The notes: a model not told the origin generated them from the letters alone. A DNA stretch of 59,293 nucleotides from Segetibacter sp. (GCF_025963695.1 NZ_JAOQAH010000089.1:1-59293), one strand, 5' to 3'. Numbered from the stretch's first letter, positions 1-10,326 are shown. Numbers and translations are program-made.

Positions 1-552
1 TGGGCGAGCGGGCATGAACACATCATGGCAAAATCGCTCTTCTCGGCCGGAACTACCTGGCCCGGTGTGTTTTATGCGGAAGACAAAAAAGCGCTTGATG
101 TTTTGTGTGCCCGACCAGATGTTGATGCGACCAGGATTGGCTGTGGGGGTTTGTCGGGCGGAGGTGTAAGAACGGCGTTTATGGCAGGGCTCGATCCACG
201 GATTAAATGTGCAGTCAACGTTGGGTTCACAACCACGTGGTCGGATTTTGTCTTGAACAAGTCCTTCACCCATACATGGATGGCCTATGTGCCTTTGCTT
301 CCAAACGAATTGGATTTCCCTGAAATTATGGGGTTACGTGCGCCGCTTCCAACACTAGTTTTAAACGACAGTGAAGACCAGTTGTACACACTTGCTGAAA
401 TGCAAGAGGCAGAAAAAATTTTAACCGAAGTCTTTAAAAAAGCAGGCGCAGAAGATCGCTTTAAATGCTCTTATTATCCGGGGCTGCACAAGTTTGATGG
501 AGATATGCAGGGCGAAGCCTTTAAGTGGTTTGACCGATGGCTGAAGGCTTAG
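1..552 (+). CDS. alpha/beta hydrolase, acetyl-xylan-esterase/dienelactone-hydrolase type (5' partial)
   Basis: The reading frame is open from base 1 (first residues WASGHEHIM), so the gene starts outside the window and only about the last 183 residues are seen. The nucleophile elbow is G-L-S-G-G-G. A candidate acid lies in VLNDSEDQ and the catalytic His in YPGLHKFD near the C-terminus, giving a Ser-Asp-His triad. The family hydrolyses esters; the surrounding genes suggest acetylated sugars or glycans, but the substrate is inference. The ATG at 25 is an internal methionine, not the start. Confidence 0.75.
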   Translation, partial: WASGHEHIMAKSLFSAGTTWPGVFYAEDKKALDVLCARPDVDATRIGCGGLSGGGVRTAFMAGLDPRIKCAVNVGFTTTWSDFVLNKSFTHTWMAYVPLLPNELDFPEIMGLRAPLPTLVLNDSEDQLYTLAEMQEAEKILTEVFKKAGAEDRFKCSYYPGLHKFDGDMQGEAFKWFDRWLKA

Positions 553-653
553 ATCCCATACAAGCGAGTGACCCTGAAAATTGACGGGGGAGCGGTAACC
601 ATGCTTAATAGTAGCAATCAGCTAAGTACATAAATTTCAACACACACCTGGAG

Positions 654-1850
654 ATGAAAGAAACACACAATAATCGCCGCCGTTTTATTAAGAATGCAAC
701 AAACACTTTGAGTGGAATGGCTCTACTTTCTGCTTTGCCAAAGCAAGTGCGGGCACACTCAGAAGAATATGCAAGCACGCCGAAAAGCCAACTATACGAC
801 GTAGCTCCGCGGATTAAGTTCGCAGTTATCGGCATTAATCATGGTCATATTCATTCCCTGGTGGAAATAGTAATAAAAGGTGGCGGCCAGTTTGTTGCTT
901 TTTACGCAAAAGAAGCTGACCTGGCTGCGGACTTTGCCAGGCGATACCCAAAGGCAAAGCTTGCACGTAGTGAAAAGGAGATCCTGGAAGACAAAACAAT
1001 TCACCTGATTGTAAGCGCGGCCATCCCGGACGCACGTGCGGCAATCGGCATTGCTGCGATGCGACATGGCAAAGACTTCATGGTGGATAAGCCAGCCGTT
1101 AGCACGTTGCAACAGCTTAGCGAAGTACGTAAAGTGCAGAAGGAAACCGGGCGCATTTTTTCAATTCTTTACGGGAGGTTAGAGAACCCCGCTTCTACCA
1201 GGGCCGGAGAATTGGTGAAAGCCGGAGCTATTGGCAAAGTAATTCAGACGCTTGCAGTAGCGCCTCATCGCGTAAACCCTCAAACCAGGCCTGATTGGTT
1301 TTGGGACATTAAGCGTTATGGTGGCATTATAAACGACATCGGCTCACATCAATTTGATGAGTTCCTGTTTTTCACCGGCTCTTCCAAGGCTAAAATTGTG
1401 GCCGCACAGGCAGGAAATGTACATCATCCTCAATACCCCGCATTCCAGGACTTTGGCGATGCAATGGTAACCGGTGATGGTGGAACGGGATACCTTCGGG
1501 TTGATTGGTTTACCCCTAATGGACTTAAATCATGGGGCGATGATCGGATTACCATTCTTGGAACTGAAGGATATATCGAGATCAGAAAAAATGTGGATAT
1601 AGCAGGCCGGGAAGGCGGTCACCATATCTTTCTTGTTGACCAAAAAGAAACCAGGTATTTTAATTGCGACAATGGCCAAGTGCATTACGGGCGACTTCTT
1701 GTAGACGATATTTTGAACCGTACACAAACTGTAATGTCGCAGGAACATTGTTTCCTGGCAACGGAATTGGCATTAAAAGCACAAAAGCAGGCAAAAAACC
1801 TCAGGTTTACCATACAGCAAAATGAGGCTTCTCGCGGAGGCAAGGCGTAG
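654..1850 (+). CDS. Gfo/Idh/MocA family oxidoreductase, Tat-exported
   Basis: A 398-residue NAD(P)-dependent sugar oxidoreductase relative. The N-terminus has a twin-arginine signal (RRRFIKNATNTLSGMALLSAL, ending near residue 35). It is followed by a Rossmann fold starting at KFAVIGINHGH, and the family E-K-P motif appears as D-K-P (MVDKPAVS). The C-terminal half is the usual alpha/beta dimerisation domain. The signal implies a periplasmic enzyme that binds its cofactor before export. Substrate unknown. It follows the esterase by about 100 bp on the same strand and ends near a GC-rich hairpin. Such exported members are frequent in Bacteroidota carbohydrate loci. Confidence 0.85.
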   Translation: MKETHNNRRRFIKNATNTLSGMALLSALPKQVRAHSEEYASTPKSQLYDVAPRIKFAVIGINHGHIHSLVEIVIKGGGQFVAFYAKEADLAADFARRYPKAKLARSEKEILEDKTIHLIVSAAIPDARAAIGIAAMRHGKDFMVDKPAVSTLQQLSEVRKVQKETGRIFSILYGRLENPASTRAGELVKAGAIGKVIQTLAVAPHRVNPQTRPDWFWDIKRYGGIINDIGSHQFDEFLFFTGSSKAKIVAAQAGNVHHPQYPAFQDFGDAMVTGDGGTGYLRVDWFTPNGLKSWGDDRITILGTEGYIEIRKNVDIAGREGGHHIFLVDQKETRYFNCDNGQVHYGRLLVDDILNRTQTVMSQEHCFLATELALKAQKQAKNLRFTIQQNEASRGGKA

Positions 1851-1950
1851 ACTTGCAATCTAGTTTTCCTTACAGTTATAATAAAGTCCCCATAATTATC
1901 TTATGAAGAATGGGTATTCGGCAGAGCCCTTTTTCGCAAGTCTTTCACCC

Positions 1951-1972
1951 CCCCCGGATGCACGTCCGGGGG
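1951..1972 (+). terminator. GC-rich hairpin downstream of the Gfo/Idh/MocA gene
   Basis: Perfect 8-bp stem CCCCCGGA / TCCGGGGG with a 6-nt loop, about 100 bp after the stop codon. There is only a weak T stretch after it, so termination is plausible rather than certain. Confidence 0.45.
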
Positions 1973-2372
1973 TATATGGCTGCATTAAAACGAATGAAAA
2001 ACAATTGAATTACCTTCAATTTCATCTACTTAAGATTCTGCTACATACACAAACAGGCACCGCAGCGAGTCTACATTCAGCGAAGCATAGTCTCTTGTCT
2101 GTGTAATATTACCCCCTGAACTGATTTGATATCATCCAAAAAACGAAAACGAAATTAATTTTCCAGTGTCGATATTATTGGTTAACCATTTCTTGTACCG
2201 ACCACACCTAAGTTTCCTTTAACGAGATGAAAAATCTATTTTTCTTGCCATTTAACCCATTTTATCTTAGAGTGCTGACGCACCTTTTTTTTAACTGGGA
2301 AATATAAGAAGACGAAACAAACATTCACCTTCAGCCTTAAGTAAGCGCTTGTTAATCCATTAGACCTTCTTC
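1973..2372. other. intergenic stretch, no gene recognised
   Basis: Convergent gap between the Gfo/Idh/MocA gene and the heparinase-like gene. A 67-codon frame here shows no recognisable family and no coding character. Nothing else supported. Confidence 0.5.
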
Positions 2373-4829
2373 TTATACTGGTTTTATTTGAATAGTCCTT
2401 GCTCCAAGACCTTTGTCTTTAAAGGACAATACCCCTGCAGGTGTAGTTTGAAATGTGCCGAAAACCTTATTATTGATAATTACTTTCACCTTTTTATTTG
2501 GCCGAAGTTCAGCCAACACATGAGTAGTTTGTGCAGGTACATTTAATTTATACGTTACCGGCAAATCAGCTTGTTGATATAGATGCCCTCTTTCATCCAG
2601 GCTGCTGCTAAAAAATACCACATACGGATTTTCTTTAGATAGAAAGATGGCTCCTTCCATTTTCCCATCCGTTGATTTGATATATTCTGAAGGCACCATG
2701 CTTTTCTTATCTGAGGTTGTGATCTCAAATGCATGCATGAATGCAGTACCCGATTGTGCTTGTTTTGGATTTACATCCATCCGCCAGTTACCTGCTTCCC
2801 TGTTAGCTAAAAACGGTTTTTCCGGCGCGAAGTTTTTCTTTGCAAAACGGTTATAATATTCATAACCCGGTCCGCCGATAATGGAAATTATTTTTTCCCT
2901 TGGTAATAAGGTTTTAACAAACAACCCACCGCCATATTTGTGGGTACTGCCCTCAAGTTTTAATTCCCCGCTTCTTGAAGAATGCACAATACGCTCATCC
3001 TTAAAATCAGATATTCCTGCCACGGCAGTCTTTCCCCCTATTTCCGGGCTCTCTTCAAAGTGTAACATCCAGTATTTATCCAGTGGCATTGCGCTTATCA
3101 CCCGATCCTTTACTACCATATAATCCGGAAGCGGCAGGTAAAGCAATTGCCTGTCTATCCATTTAACTTTTTCCCCGTAGGCCCTGGTAAGGTTGCTTTT
3201 AACGTAGTTGTAGCTGTTAGATTTTTGGTCGTAGTCGAAGGCTAAAACATCAGCGGTATTAAGGCCCTGTTTCTTACTGTCTTCCAGGTAATCTTTCCAG
3301 TCTTTCTGCGCTTGCGCACCTCTGATTACCCGCTGCCCCCCGTCTGGGTAAATTAACGTACCGGATATTCCTTTCTTCGTCTGTTCCGACGGATCATAAA
3401 CAAGGACGTTGTTATGAGCGAGGCTCCTAGTAGAGTAATTGGACCAACTTTCTTCGTACATATCGGAATAGCCGCCACCGTCGATGATCAGGCCTCCTTT
3501 CTTATAAATAAGAAAATGACCTTTATCGAAGTGTTGATGGTCAGAATAGTGATCTCCGGTTATATAGGTGATTTGTGTGCCATTTTCACTCCAGTTGTTT
3601 CTAAACATAACATGCTCGTAAGCATTTTCGCCAAAGCGCATTACATTAGGAAGGGTTTTATAGGAAGGTGTATCAGGAAGATTCGAGTCATAGAATGTTA
3701 ACATCATCCATCTATAAATGTCGGGCACTAAATCCACCCCATAATTGGCTGACAACTCCTTTGAAAAAGAATGCAACTGGCCCTGCAACTGCTGATTGCT
3801 GACCTCCGAGGCCAACATATCTATAAGCGGGCGCAGAAATGTTTTGTGGGGAACAACTCTCCCGGTAACGTCGCCGATACGTTCGAGGGTAAAATCGGGC
3901 CGAAAATTCGCAACTACAAATTTTGACATCGGCTCTAAAAAGTTATCGTACCCGTCTTTAATAGTCTGAAAATAATCTGTATTGGTAGCAGTAGTCAAAC
4001 CTCTCATCGTCATCAGGAAAGGGTAGAAAACGACGAAAGGAGTATAATGGTTTCCTTCTCCCCAGGTTCCCTGTTTTTCTTTTAGGGTACGCAGTAACAT
4101 TTGATCTCCTGAAACGAGGTTTTTAACGAGTTTCATATACGCTATGGACTTTCGTGTATTTTCCTCACCCTCTCCATAAACCGCCAAGGCCACCATAGCA
4201 AACCCATGAAGGGAAACGATGGTATAATTATGATTGATTGAGGGCTTAACCACTCCGTCTTTAAGATGTTCTGCTCCTTCAACCAACTTTGCACTTATTT
4301 TCGCCGCCATTTCATCGGATAGCCCATCTCTAACCCAATCAAATGCAATGGCACTGTTATAAACGGCAGATGCAGTTGAGGTGTGCTCATTAAGCGGAAA
4401 AGCATTATTAACAAGATAATTGCCAACTATTGTAGCATTTTTCTTTTCTCCCTTCAGTAGATATTGCATTGCAATGGCCGGTAAGCTTTCAAAGCCTGCT
4501 GCTTCCCGATTATAATCAATGCAGTTTTTATACGCGGGGTCTTTTAATCTTAGCCGTAGGGCAGAAAGGGTAAGACCTCTTCCGATTTTGGCGTTATCAG
4601 CCCTTATAAAAAGACGAGGCCGAAGATTCGATATAAGCAGATCCTCACCACCCCCGATAGGTTGACGACCAGTGACGACAGATCCCTTTTTAAGATTATT
4701 TGCTAGTGCATGTTCTGTACCACTGTTGAGAGTGTTGAAAGACGTTCCGCTTCTTTGTGAGTATCCAAAAAACGATAACAATACAAGGAATGCGGTGATA
4801 TGTAAATATTTAAATGCTATTGTTTTCAT
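2373..4829 (-). CDS. heparinase II/III-like protein (polysaccharide lyase type), secreted
   Basis: An 818-residue protein with an N-terminal signal peptide (hydrophobic residues 10-22, ending FFGYSQ). Residues about 70-400 are an alpha-helical toroid-like region containing N-H-N-Y around residue 200. Residues about 400-640 fit the heparinase II/III beta-sandwich domain with a His-rich strip (H427, H431, H433, D435, H438) followed by IIDGGGYSD. Family members cleave uronic-acid polysaccharides by beta-elimination; the actual substrate cannot be read here. No SusC/SusD pair is seen in the window, so this is not a classical polysaccharide utilization locus. Confidence 0.8.
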   Translation of the reverse strand: MKTIAFKYLHITAFLVLLSFFGYSQRSGTSFNTLNSGTEHALANNLKKGSVVTGRQPIGGGEDLLISNLRPRLFIRADNAKIGRGLTLSALRLRLKDPAYKNCIDYNREAAGFESLPAIAMQYLLKGEKKNATIVGNYLVNNAFPLNEHTSTASAVYNSAIAFDWVRDGLSDEMAAKISAKLVEGAEHLKDGVVKPSINHNYTIVSLHGFAMVALAVYGEGEENTRKSIAYMKLVKNLVSGDQMLLRTLKEKQGTWGEGNHYTPFVVFYPFLMTMRGLTTATNTDYFQTIKDGYDNFLEPMSKFVVANFRPDFTLERIGDVTGRVVPHKTFLRPLIDMLASEVSNQQLQGQLHSFSKELSANYGVDLVPDIYRWMMLTFYDSNLPDTPSYKTLPNVMRFGENAYEHVMFRNNWSENGTQITYITGDHYSDHQHFDKGHFLIYKKGGLIIDGGGYSDMYEESWSNYSTRSLAHNNVLVYDPSEQTKKGISGTLIYPDGGQRVIRGAQAQKDWKDYLEDSKKQGLNTADVLAFDYDQKSNSYNYVKSNLTRAYGEKVKWIDRQLLYLPLPDYMVVKDRVISAMPLDKYWMLHFEESPEIGGKTAVAGISDFKDERIVHSSRSGELKLEGSTHKYGGGLFVKTLLPREKIISIIGGPGYEYYNRFAKKNFAPEKPFLANREAGNWRMDVNPKQAQSGTAFMHAFEITTSDKKSMVPSEYIKSTDGKMEGAIFLSKENPYVVFFSSSLDERGHLYQQADLPVTYKLNVPAQTTHVLAELRPNKKVKVIINNKVFGTFQTTPAGVLSFKDKGLGARTIQIKPV

Positions 4830-5269
4830 ATGGCGTCTTCTGTTGTTTTGGTGGATCCTTGACTAATCTCTTGTATTTTCTCCAGTATAAGTGCCTTTAG
4901 ATAATGATCTAAACCTGCAGTGAATGGAAGTGCAGGGGCTGGTAATGTGTTTATGGACAAAGGTCGTGGATGAACAAATTTTGCCCTGTGAGTTTCCATA
5001 GCCCTGGTATGCCCTGGCCATTTAAATGCTTTATGCCGTATTTATCGTTATCAACTGCCCGGTTTCACATTCCCATCAATTGCAACAACCCTCCATTGGA
5101 ACAGCAGTTGGAGCCGTGCTCTCATTGCGTACTTTCGCGGTACTATATAAGAAAGCCGTGGCCAGCACGATGAGTAGTGTTAAGTAGACAAGCCGAATTG
5201 TCTAAAAATGTCCCTCTTACCTACTTTTCGGAGCTTACAGCACGATGATAATTTTTTCTGGAAGGGTAA
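4830..5269. other. intergenic stretch, no gene recognised
   Basis: Gap upstream of the heparinase-like gene and downstream of the GH20-like gene, both on the minus strand. It probably holds the promoter of the heparinase-like gene. No conserved frame or strong hairpin noticed. Confidence 0.45.
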
Positions 5270-7585
5270 TTAAAAGTATTTTTCCCAGTCTAACCGATCT
5301 GAGCGCAAGGGCAAATCATGTGTCTTTGCAAATTGGTTCCTGGCTTTTAGTACATCATCAGCCCACTTTCCTAAAGGATATTTCAACTGCCGGTAGATCA
5401 AATAACTCATATCTATCGTTCTCACGGGCTGGTGATCTTTTACATCGTCTACCTGGTTTACAAACTTTCGTCCGTTCGCTTCAGCTACGCGAGGATGCCT
5501 GCCCTGGTACCAGGTTGTGGTTATTGACTGCAACACTTCATTGCGTTGATCCCGAATACACCTCGCACGATCCAATACCTGATCTACCAGTGTTACTGCG
5601 GCTGCCGGATTCGCTGAAGCGAGTTGTGAGGAAATATCCAGCAGGTTATTAACCCTTTTCAAATCCAGTAACATGTTTAAATTCTGGCGACATAGTAAAG
5701 CCACGGAATGAAGCACCTGTAAATTGTAATGCTGGTAATCTACCTGGTGGATGTTTTCATTCAATAACTGCATAAGCTCGTTATTTTCCTGCAGGTATTT
5801 TTCGGCGGCTTCAAGCCTGGCTTTGTTATTATTATTCCATGTGTTATCAAAAGAAAGATTACTGCCGGAAACGGGTAAAAGAGGCAAAGTCTGATCTTTC
5901 GCCAGCCTCGGAGTATCGTATATCTTATATGAATTACCGAAAATGGGTGTACGCCAGTTAGACAACTGCCAGCCCCAACTTTTATCCCAGAAATCGGCCT
6001 GAGTGCTTAGCAGTTGATACACTCTATCCATGTTTACATTATTGCGACCATAAAAGGAGTTGTAGAACCGGTTGCTAAGATCCTGGGCGGTCATACCTTT
6101 GTTATTCCAACCAGCAGCTGCACCGGCAGCATAACCTAACCAAAAGGTTTCAGGATTCAAACCGGCGTCGCCCCAGGCGGCAACAATCACTCCCATCAGA
6201 TCAGCATTACCTGCAGCTATAGTTGTCGTAATGCCATTAAGCACTTCACCCACCCTGCCTTTTGCCAGTTCACCTTGCTGTTCTTCATCGTCAGTCAACA
6301 CTACCGCTCGGTTTACCGGGGCCGGTTTTTTGGCGGGAAGTTTATGATAATTCGGGAAGTGTGGTTCAACTCCCTGGGTAGATGTGTAAATAAGCTGGCG
6401 CATGCCATGTGCTTTAATTTTAGGTGCCCAGTCTTTATTGTACACCCCATTAATAATATGCGAGGGTATAGAATTAATATCATTCACAGCAAGCGGGTAT
6501 TCTGCCCAGATAATTACTTTCCTTCCTTTTGCATGAAGTTCATTGGCGATCCTTGTAATATATTCAGCGAGCAACTTACCATTACCTCCTAATTCCTCTG
6601 CCCGCTTTTTTTCAGCCGGAGACTTTCCAATATAATATGCCTCATCTGTAGAAAACAAAAGATATTTCCCCCCCTTATTCGCCTCCATCAACTCGTCAAA
6701 CATTCCCAGTAACAGTTTGTCGGAGTCGGGATTCATAACATCAAACTCGTAATTGGAATTAGAAAATGCCCTGAGATGCTTATATTCCGGGTGTTTTAAT
6801 ATGAAAGTAATGTGTGCAGGTCCGTCTATCCACGGAACCAACTCCACATAATGTGCTTTTGCATACTCGCTCAGCTCTGCATAGTCTGCAGCAGTATAGG
6901 CATAAGGTTCAACGATAGACTTTGCGGTTTTAAACCGGAAATGCCCTTCGAGCTTTAATGTAAAAGCATTGATCTTATAATAACTTGCCTGCCTGATGGC
7001 ACGCTTCATCTCGTCCAGTTTCTCCAGGTGGTGAGCATTATCCCAATAGATCATCCGCAGATCCATATCAGGCCAGTCTACGATTTCTCCACCGGTAAAG
7101 AAGGTCTTACCATTTTCTCGTTGAAGCAATTGGACAAGTGTTTGTACGCCATAAAAAAGTCCCGGTGCATCATTAGCTGTAATTAATATTCGCCCTCGCT
7201 CCAATTTTATGTTGTAGGCTTGTTGTTTCAACGCGGTTCTGTTGGTGTCGGTTGTTGGTCCTATAGCAACTGCACCTGGTTTAATAGCTAACTGTATGCT
7301 TCTGCCAGTGCCCCCCCGTCTATTTTTTAACCTGACACCGAATCGCTCTTTTAGTTCGGCAGTTAGGCTAAGTACTGCAGGATGTGTGCTTGAAATATTT
7401 GCAGGCGTACTTATAGACCAGCTGTCATCAAGCAGATTACGCTCGTGGATGAAAGCAACCTTTTGTGGTACTGGCAGCAAGCCGGCACCGGGGGCAAGTG
7501 CGCTCGCTACCTTATCCTGCGGGTTGGCTGCAGGAGCAAGCAGGCTATTAAATAAAACCAATAAAAGTAGGTAAGCCGTACGCAT
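5270..7585 (-). CDS. GH20-like glycoside hydrolase (beta-N-acetylhexosaminidase family), secreted
   Basis: A 771-residue protein with a signal peptide (MRTAYLLLLVLFNSLLAPAA). Residues about 35-150 form a GH20b-type N-terminal domain ending in LFYGVQTLVQLL. The (beta/alpha)8 domain begins at WPDMDLRMIYWD. The GH20 catalytic Asp-Glu pair appears as D314-E315 in FSTDEAYYIG. The C-terminal helical part (about 560-770) is not assigned. The family cleaves terminal N-acetylhexosamines by substrate-assisted catalysis; exact specificity is unknown. A decayed second copy of its C-terminus lies directly upstream. Confidence 0.8.
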   Translation of the reverse strand: MRTAYLLLLVLFNSLLAPAANPQDKVASALAPGAGLLPVPQKVAFIHERNLLDDSWSISTPANISSTHPAVLSLTAELKERFGVRLKNRRGGTGRSIQLAIKPGAVAIGPTTDTNRTALKQQAYNIKLERGRILITANDAPGLFYGVQTLVQLLQRENGKTFFTGGEIVDWPDMDLRMIYWDNAHHLEKLDEMKRAIRQASYYKINAFTLKLEGHFRFKTAKSIVEPYAYTAADYAELSEYAKAHYVELVPWIDGPAHITFILKHPEYKHLRAFSNSNYEFDVMNPDSDKLLLGMFDELMEANKGGKYLLFSTDEAYYIGKSPAEKKRAEELGGNGKLLAEYITRIANELHAKGRKVIIWAEYPLAVNDINSIPSHIINGVYNKDWAPKIKAHGMRQLIYTSTQGVEPHFPNYHKLPAKKPAPVNRAVVLTDDEEQQGELAKGRVGEVLNGITTTIAAGNADLMGVIVAAWGDAGLNPETFWLGYAAGAAAGWNNKGMTAQDLSNRFYNSFYGRNNVNMDRVYQLLSTQADFWDKSWGWQLSNWRTPIFGNSYKIYDTPRLAKDQTLPLLPVSGSNLSFDNTWNNNNKARLEAAEKYLQENNELMQLLNENIHQVDYQHYNLQVLHSVALLCRQNLNMLLDLKRVNNLLDISSQLASANPAAAVTLVDQVLDRARCIRDQRNEVLQSITTTWYQGRHPRVAEANGRKFVNQVDDVKDHQPVRTIDMSYLIYRQLKYPLGKWADDVLKARNQFAKTHDLPLRSDRLDWEKYF

Positions 7586-7599
7586 AAGTGTTTCTGGTT

Positions 7600-7910
7600 T
7601 TGTATCAAGGTATTTTCGAATACTTTATTTATTCTGCTGATTTCTGATTTTGCGACTTTCGTTAAATTCTTCTTGGCTGCAAATTCGTTTCTTGCATGCA
7701 TTACCTCTGTAGCCCATTTACGCAAGGGATAATTCAACTGGCGATAAACCCAATAGCCGCCATCTACAGTTATTACGGGTAGTTGGTCTTTTACGTCATC
7801 AACCTCGTGTAGATATTTGCACCGTTAGCTTCGGGCACCAGCCGATACTAAATGCTGAACCATATTGTAAATACGATTGCAACACCTGGCTTCTGTCGTC
7901 CTCAATTTTA
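7600..7910 (-). pseudogene. decayed C-terminal remnant of a second GH20-like gene
   Basis: Read on the minus strand, this stretch encodes pieces aligning in order with the last ~100 residues of the adjacent GH20-like protein: DDRSQVLQS (against DQRNEVLQS), YRLVPEANGANIY (against GRHPRVAEANGRKF), then EVDDVKDQLPV and VYRQLNYPLRKWATEVMHAR (against IYRQLKYPLGKWADDVLKAR). The pieces are in different frames and a stop interrupts them, so at least two frameshifts have occurred. The last frame runs without a stop into the neighbouring gene. This is a decayed tandem duplicate, not a working gene. Confidence 0.85.
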
Positions 7911-8072
7911 TTAACCTAGATTTTCCCCCGTGAAAAACCATTTAAAGAGATCGGGAGTTGAAGGACTAAGAATAAAAATAAATAAGCCGGGTCTTATAAT
8001 TACCTGTTCGTTTACCACAACCTACTTATGGCTAACAACCTTAAATTCTTTATGTGATGCACTAATTCCTCA

Positions 8073-9788
8073 TTATAACTCACCTCTTTTCAATTCAGCA
8101 AACGCATGATCAACCGCCCTTGCCGTTAACGCCATGTATGTAAGTGAAGGGTTTTGGGTAGACGTTGACGTCATACAAGCTCCGTCAGTTACATACACAT
8201 TTTTACATACATGCAGCTGGTTCCATTTATTCAGTAAAGATGTTTTAGGATCATGCCCCATTCGTATCCCACCCATTTCGTGAATGTCACTTCCGGGATT
8301 CTGCGAGGAAGTTTGCGTTTTAATATTTTTGAACCCTGTATTGGTTAACATCTCTGTAAACTGGTCAAAATAATCCTGTCTCATCTTTTCATCATTTTCG
8401 TCGAAAACCACTGAAATCTTCAAAAGGGGCATATCAAAATCGTCTTTCCTAGTCTGATCGAGGCTTACCATATTTGTTTCCTTAGGAATTGTTTCTCCCA
8501 TCATGTGAGATCCGATTTTCCAGGGGCCTACTTCAGGTTTTGCCAATCGCTTTTTTAAATCTGCACCTACGCCGCTGGTATCACTATGTGAACTTCTGTA
8601 GGCATTAAACCCGGCTGCATAACCGCGAAGAAAATTAGTCTCTTGTTTAAATAGGTTTCTAAATCTTGGCATATAACCACCACCTGCGGGGTTTCGACCG
8701 ATTGTAGTAAATTCTTTAAAACCATCGATCTCTGCGCTTAAACGTGCACTATAATTATGAAAAGCCACAAACTTGCCCATGAGGCCATTGTCATTACCGA
8801 GGCCATTCGGAAAACGGTGGGAGGTAGAATTCAGTAATAACAGGTTAGAATTTAAAGCACCTGCATTTACGAAAATGACTTTAGCATAGTACTCAATCAC
8901 TTCCTTGCTGTTTGTATCTATCACTCTTACCCCTGTGGCTTTTCCCTTTTGCTCGTCGTAGATGACAGAGTGTACAACCGAAAACGGGCGAAGAGTCATA
9001 TTTCCGGTTTTCTCCGCCCAGGGTAAAGTGGAAGAGTTACTGCTGAAATAGCCTCCCAACGGACAACCACGATGACAAAGGTTCCTGCTCATGCATTGTG
9101 CTCTTCCCTGTTCATAATGTATCGGATTGGGTTTTGATAAATGGGCGACCCTCTCACTTATTACATGCCTGTGTTCGTATTTTTGGATCAATTGCTTTTT
9201 AAAATAATCTTCTACAACATTCAAAGGAAAAGCTGGGAGAAATTCTCCATCCGGCAGTTGTTTTAATCCATCCCTATTGCCGGCGATACCAGCGAACTTT
9301 TCAACATGGCTATACCAGGGTGCCATGTCTTTTTCACGAATAGGCCAGTCTACTGCAAACCCATCTCTTGCCGGACCTTCATAGTCAAAATCGCTCCATC
9401 GTTGTGTGGCCTTAGCCCACATTAATGACTTACCACCTACCTGGTATCCACGGATCCAATCAAATGGCTTCTCCTCTATGTAAGGATGCTCGCTATCTTT
9501 TACAAAAAAATGTGCTGCATCTTCCCGGAACGCGTAGCAGCGGTTGATGATCGGATTCGCCTTTTTTATATCGAGCGGCATCTCGCCCCTATGCTCAAAT
9601 TCGTAGGGAAACTTATTAGCCGTCGGATAGTCCTTGATGTGCTTTACATCCCTGCCTCTTTCAAGCACCAGGGTTTTTAATCCTTTTTCAGTAAACTCTT
9701 TCGCAGCCCATCCGCCGCTCATTCCTGATCCGATAACGATAGCATCGAAACTACGCTCTTTCACAGAACCTTTATAATTGTCTTCCAT
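8073..9788 (-). CDS. GMC family FAD-dependent oxidoreductase
   Basis: A 571-residue glucose-methanol-choline oxidoreductase. The FAD-binding G-S-G-M-S-G-G motif is at residues 20-26, followed by a second-strand acid (VLERG). The C-terminus has the family ending with NPGSDIHEMGG (candidate catalytic His) and NPSLTYMALTARAVDHA. It has no signal peptide of its own. Its start overlaps by 17 bp the end of the upstream gluconate 2-dehydrogenase subunit 3 gene, which carries a Tat-like signal. Export of the flavoprotein as a passenger of that subunit is therefore likely, by analogy with gluconate and glucoside dehydrogenases. Substrate is probably a sugar or sugar derivative (inference). Confidence 0.88.
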   Translation of the reverse strand: MEDNYKGSVKERSFDAIVIGSGMSGGWAAKEFTEKGLKTLVLERGRDVKHIKDYPTANKFPYEFEHRGEMPLDIKKANPIINRCYAFREDAAHFFVKDSEHPYIEEKPFDWIRGYQVGGKSLMWAKATQRWSDFDYEGPARDGFAVDWPIREKDMAPWYSHVEKFAGIAGNRDGLKQLPDGEFLPAFPLNVVEDYFKKQLIQKYEHRHVISERVAHLSKPNPIHYEQGRAQCMSRNLCHRGCPLGGYFSSNSSTLPWAEKTGNMTLRPFSVVHSVIYDEQKGKATGVRVIDTNSKEVIEYYAKVIFVNAGALNSNLLLLNSTSHRFPNGLGNDNGLMGKFVAFHNYSARLSAEIDGFKEFTTIGRNPAGGGYMPRFRNLFKQETNFLRGYAAGFNAYRSSHSDTSGVGADLKKRLAKPEVGPWKIGSHMMGETIPKETNMVSLDQTRKDDFDMPLLKISVVFDENDEKMRQDYFDQFTEMLTNTGFKNIKTQTSSQNPGSDIHEMGGIRMGHDPKTSLLNKWNQLHVCKNVYVTDGACMTSTSTQNPSLTYMALTARAVDHAFAELKRGEL

Positions 9789-10326
9789 TGACGTTTAAGT
9801 TTTTTACACGATAGTACCCGTTATACGGAACTGAGGGGATTATTTCATATTTCGTAATATTCAGCACAACATACTTTGACGTCATGTATCCCTGCAATGT
9901 TTTTGCTTTCATTATTTCATAAAAGCTGAAAACCTCCGGTGGAAATGTTTCTTTGTTCTCTACCGAAAGAAGTATTTTTTCTCTTTGCGCCGGAGTACAA
10001 CGCATAAACGAACGCTGAAAACGCTTCTTTGTAACTTCGTCGAGGGCCTTTAACCCAGTCAAAAAAATTTGCTGATCCTCTTTTTCATAGCAGTCATCTA
10101 GCATTTTCAAAGCAAACAAATGCGATCCCAATTCTTTTGCACCTGGCGTTGCTGTTTTCGGAATTATAGTAGAAGCAATTTCTGCCAACAGCTTTTCCTG
10201 ATCAGCACTTATATCCATGTTCTTAAGTGCTAAAGAGGCCTTCCCCGGCTTATTCTGAAAGGAAGGTAAAATGGTAATACCTCCAGCAATTAATATTAAA
10301 TCTCTAATGGCAGATCTTCTTTTCAT
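9772..10326 (-). CDS. gluconate 2-dehydrogenase subunit 3 family protein (Tat-like signal)
   Basis: Small subunit partner of GMC or gluconate dehydrogenases. I chose the ATG at 10326 (MKRRSAIRDLILIAGGITIL) because it places a twin-arginine-like signal at the extreme N-terminus; an in-frame start at 10380 would add 18 unlikely residues. The mature part has the family features SADQEKLLAEIASTIIPKTATPGAKELG and a helical body, 184 residues in all. It is the first gene of a two-gene operon with the overlapping GMC oxidoreductase and likely escorts it through the Tat pathway. Confidence 0.85.
   Translation of the reverse strand: MKRRSAIRDLILIAGGITILPSFQNKPGKASLALKNMDISADQEKLLAEIASTIIPKTATPGAKELGSHLFALKMLDDCYEKEDQQIFLTGLKALDEVTKKRFQRSFMRCTPAQREKILLSVENKETFPPEVFSFYEIMKAKTLQGYMTSKYVVLNITKYEIIPSVPYNGYYRVKNLNVNGRQL

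Noticed and set aside
1903..2106. 67-codon frame downstream of the first oxidoreductase
   Set aside because: Contains the terminator hairpin and shows no protein-like pattern.
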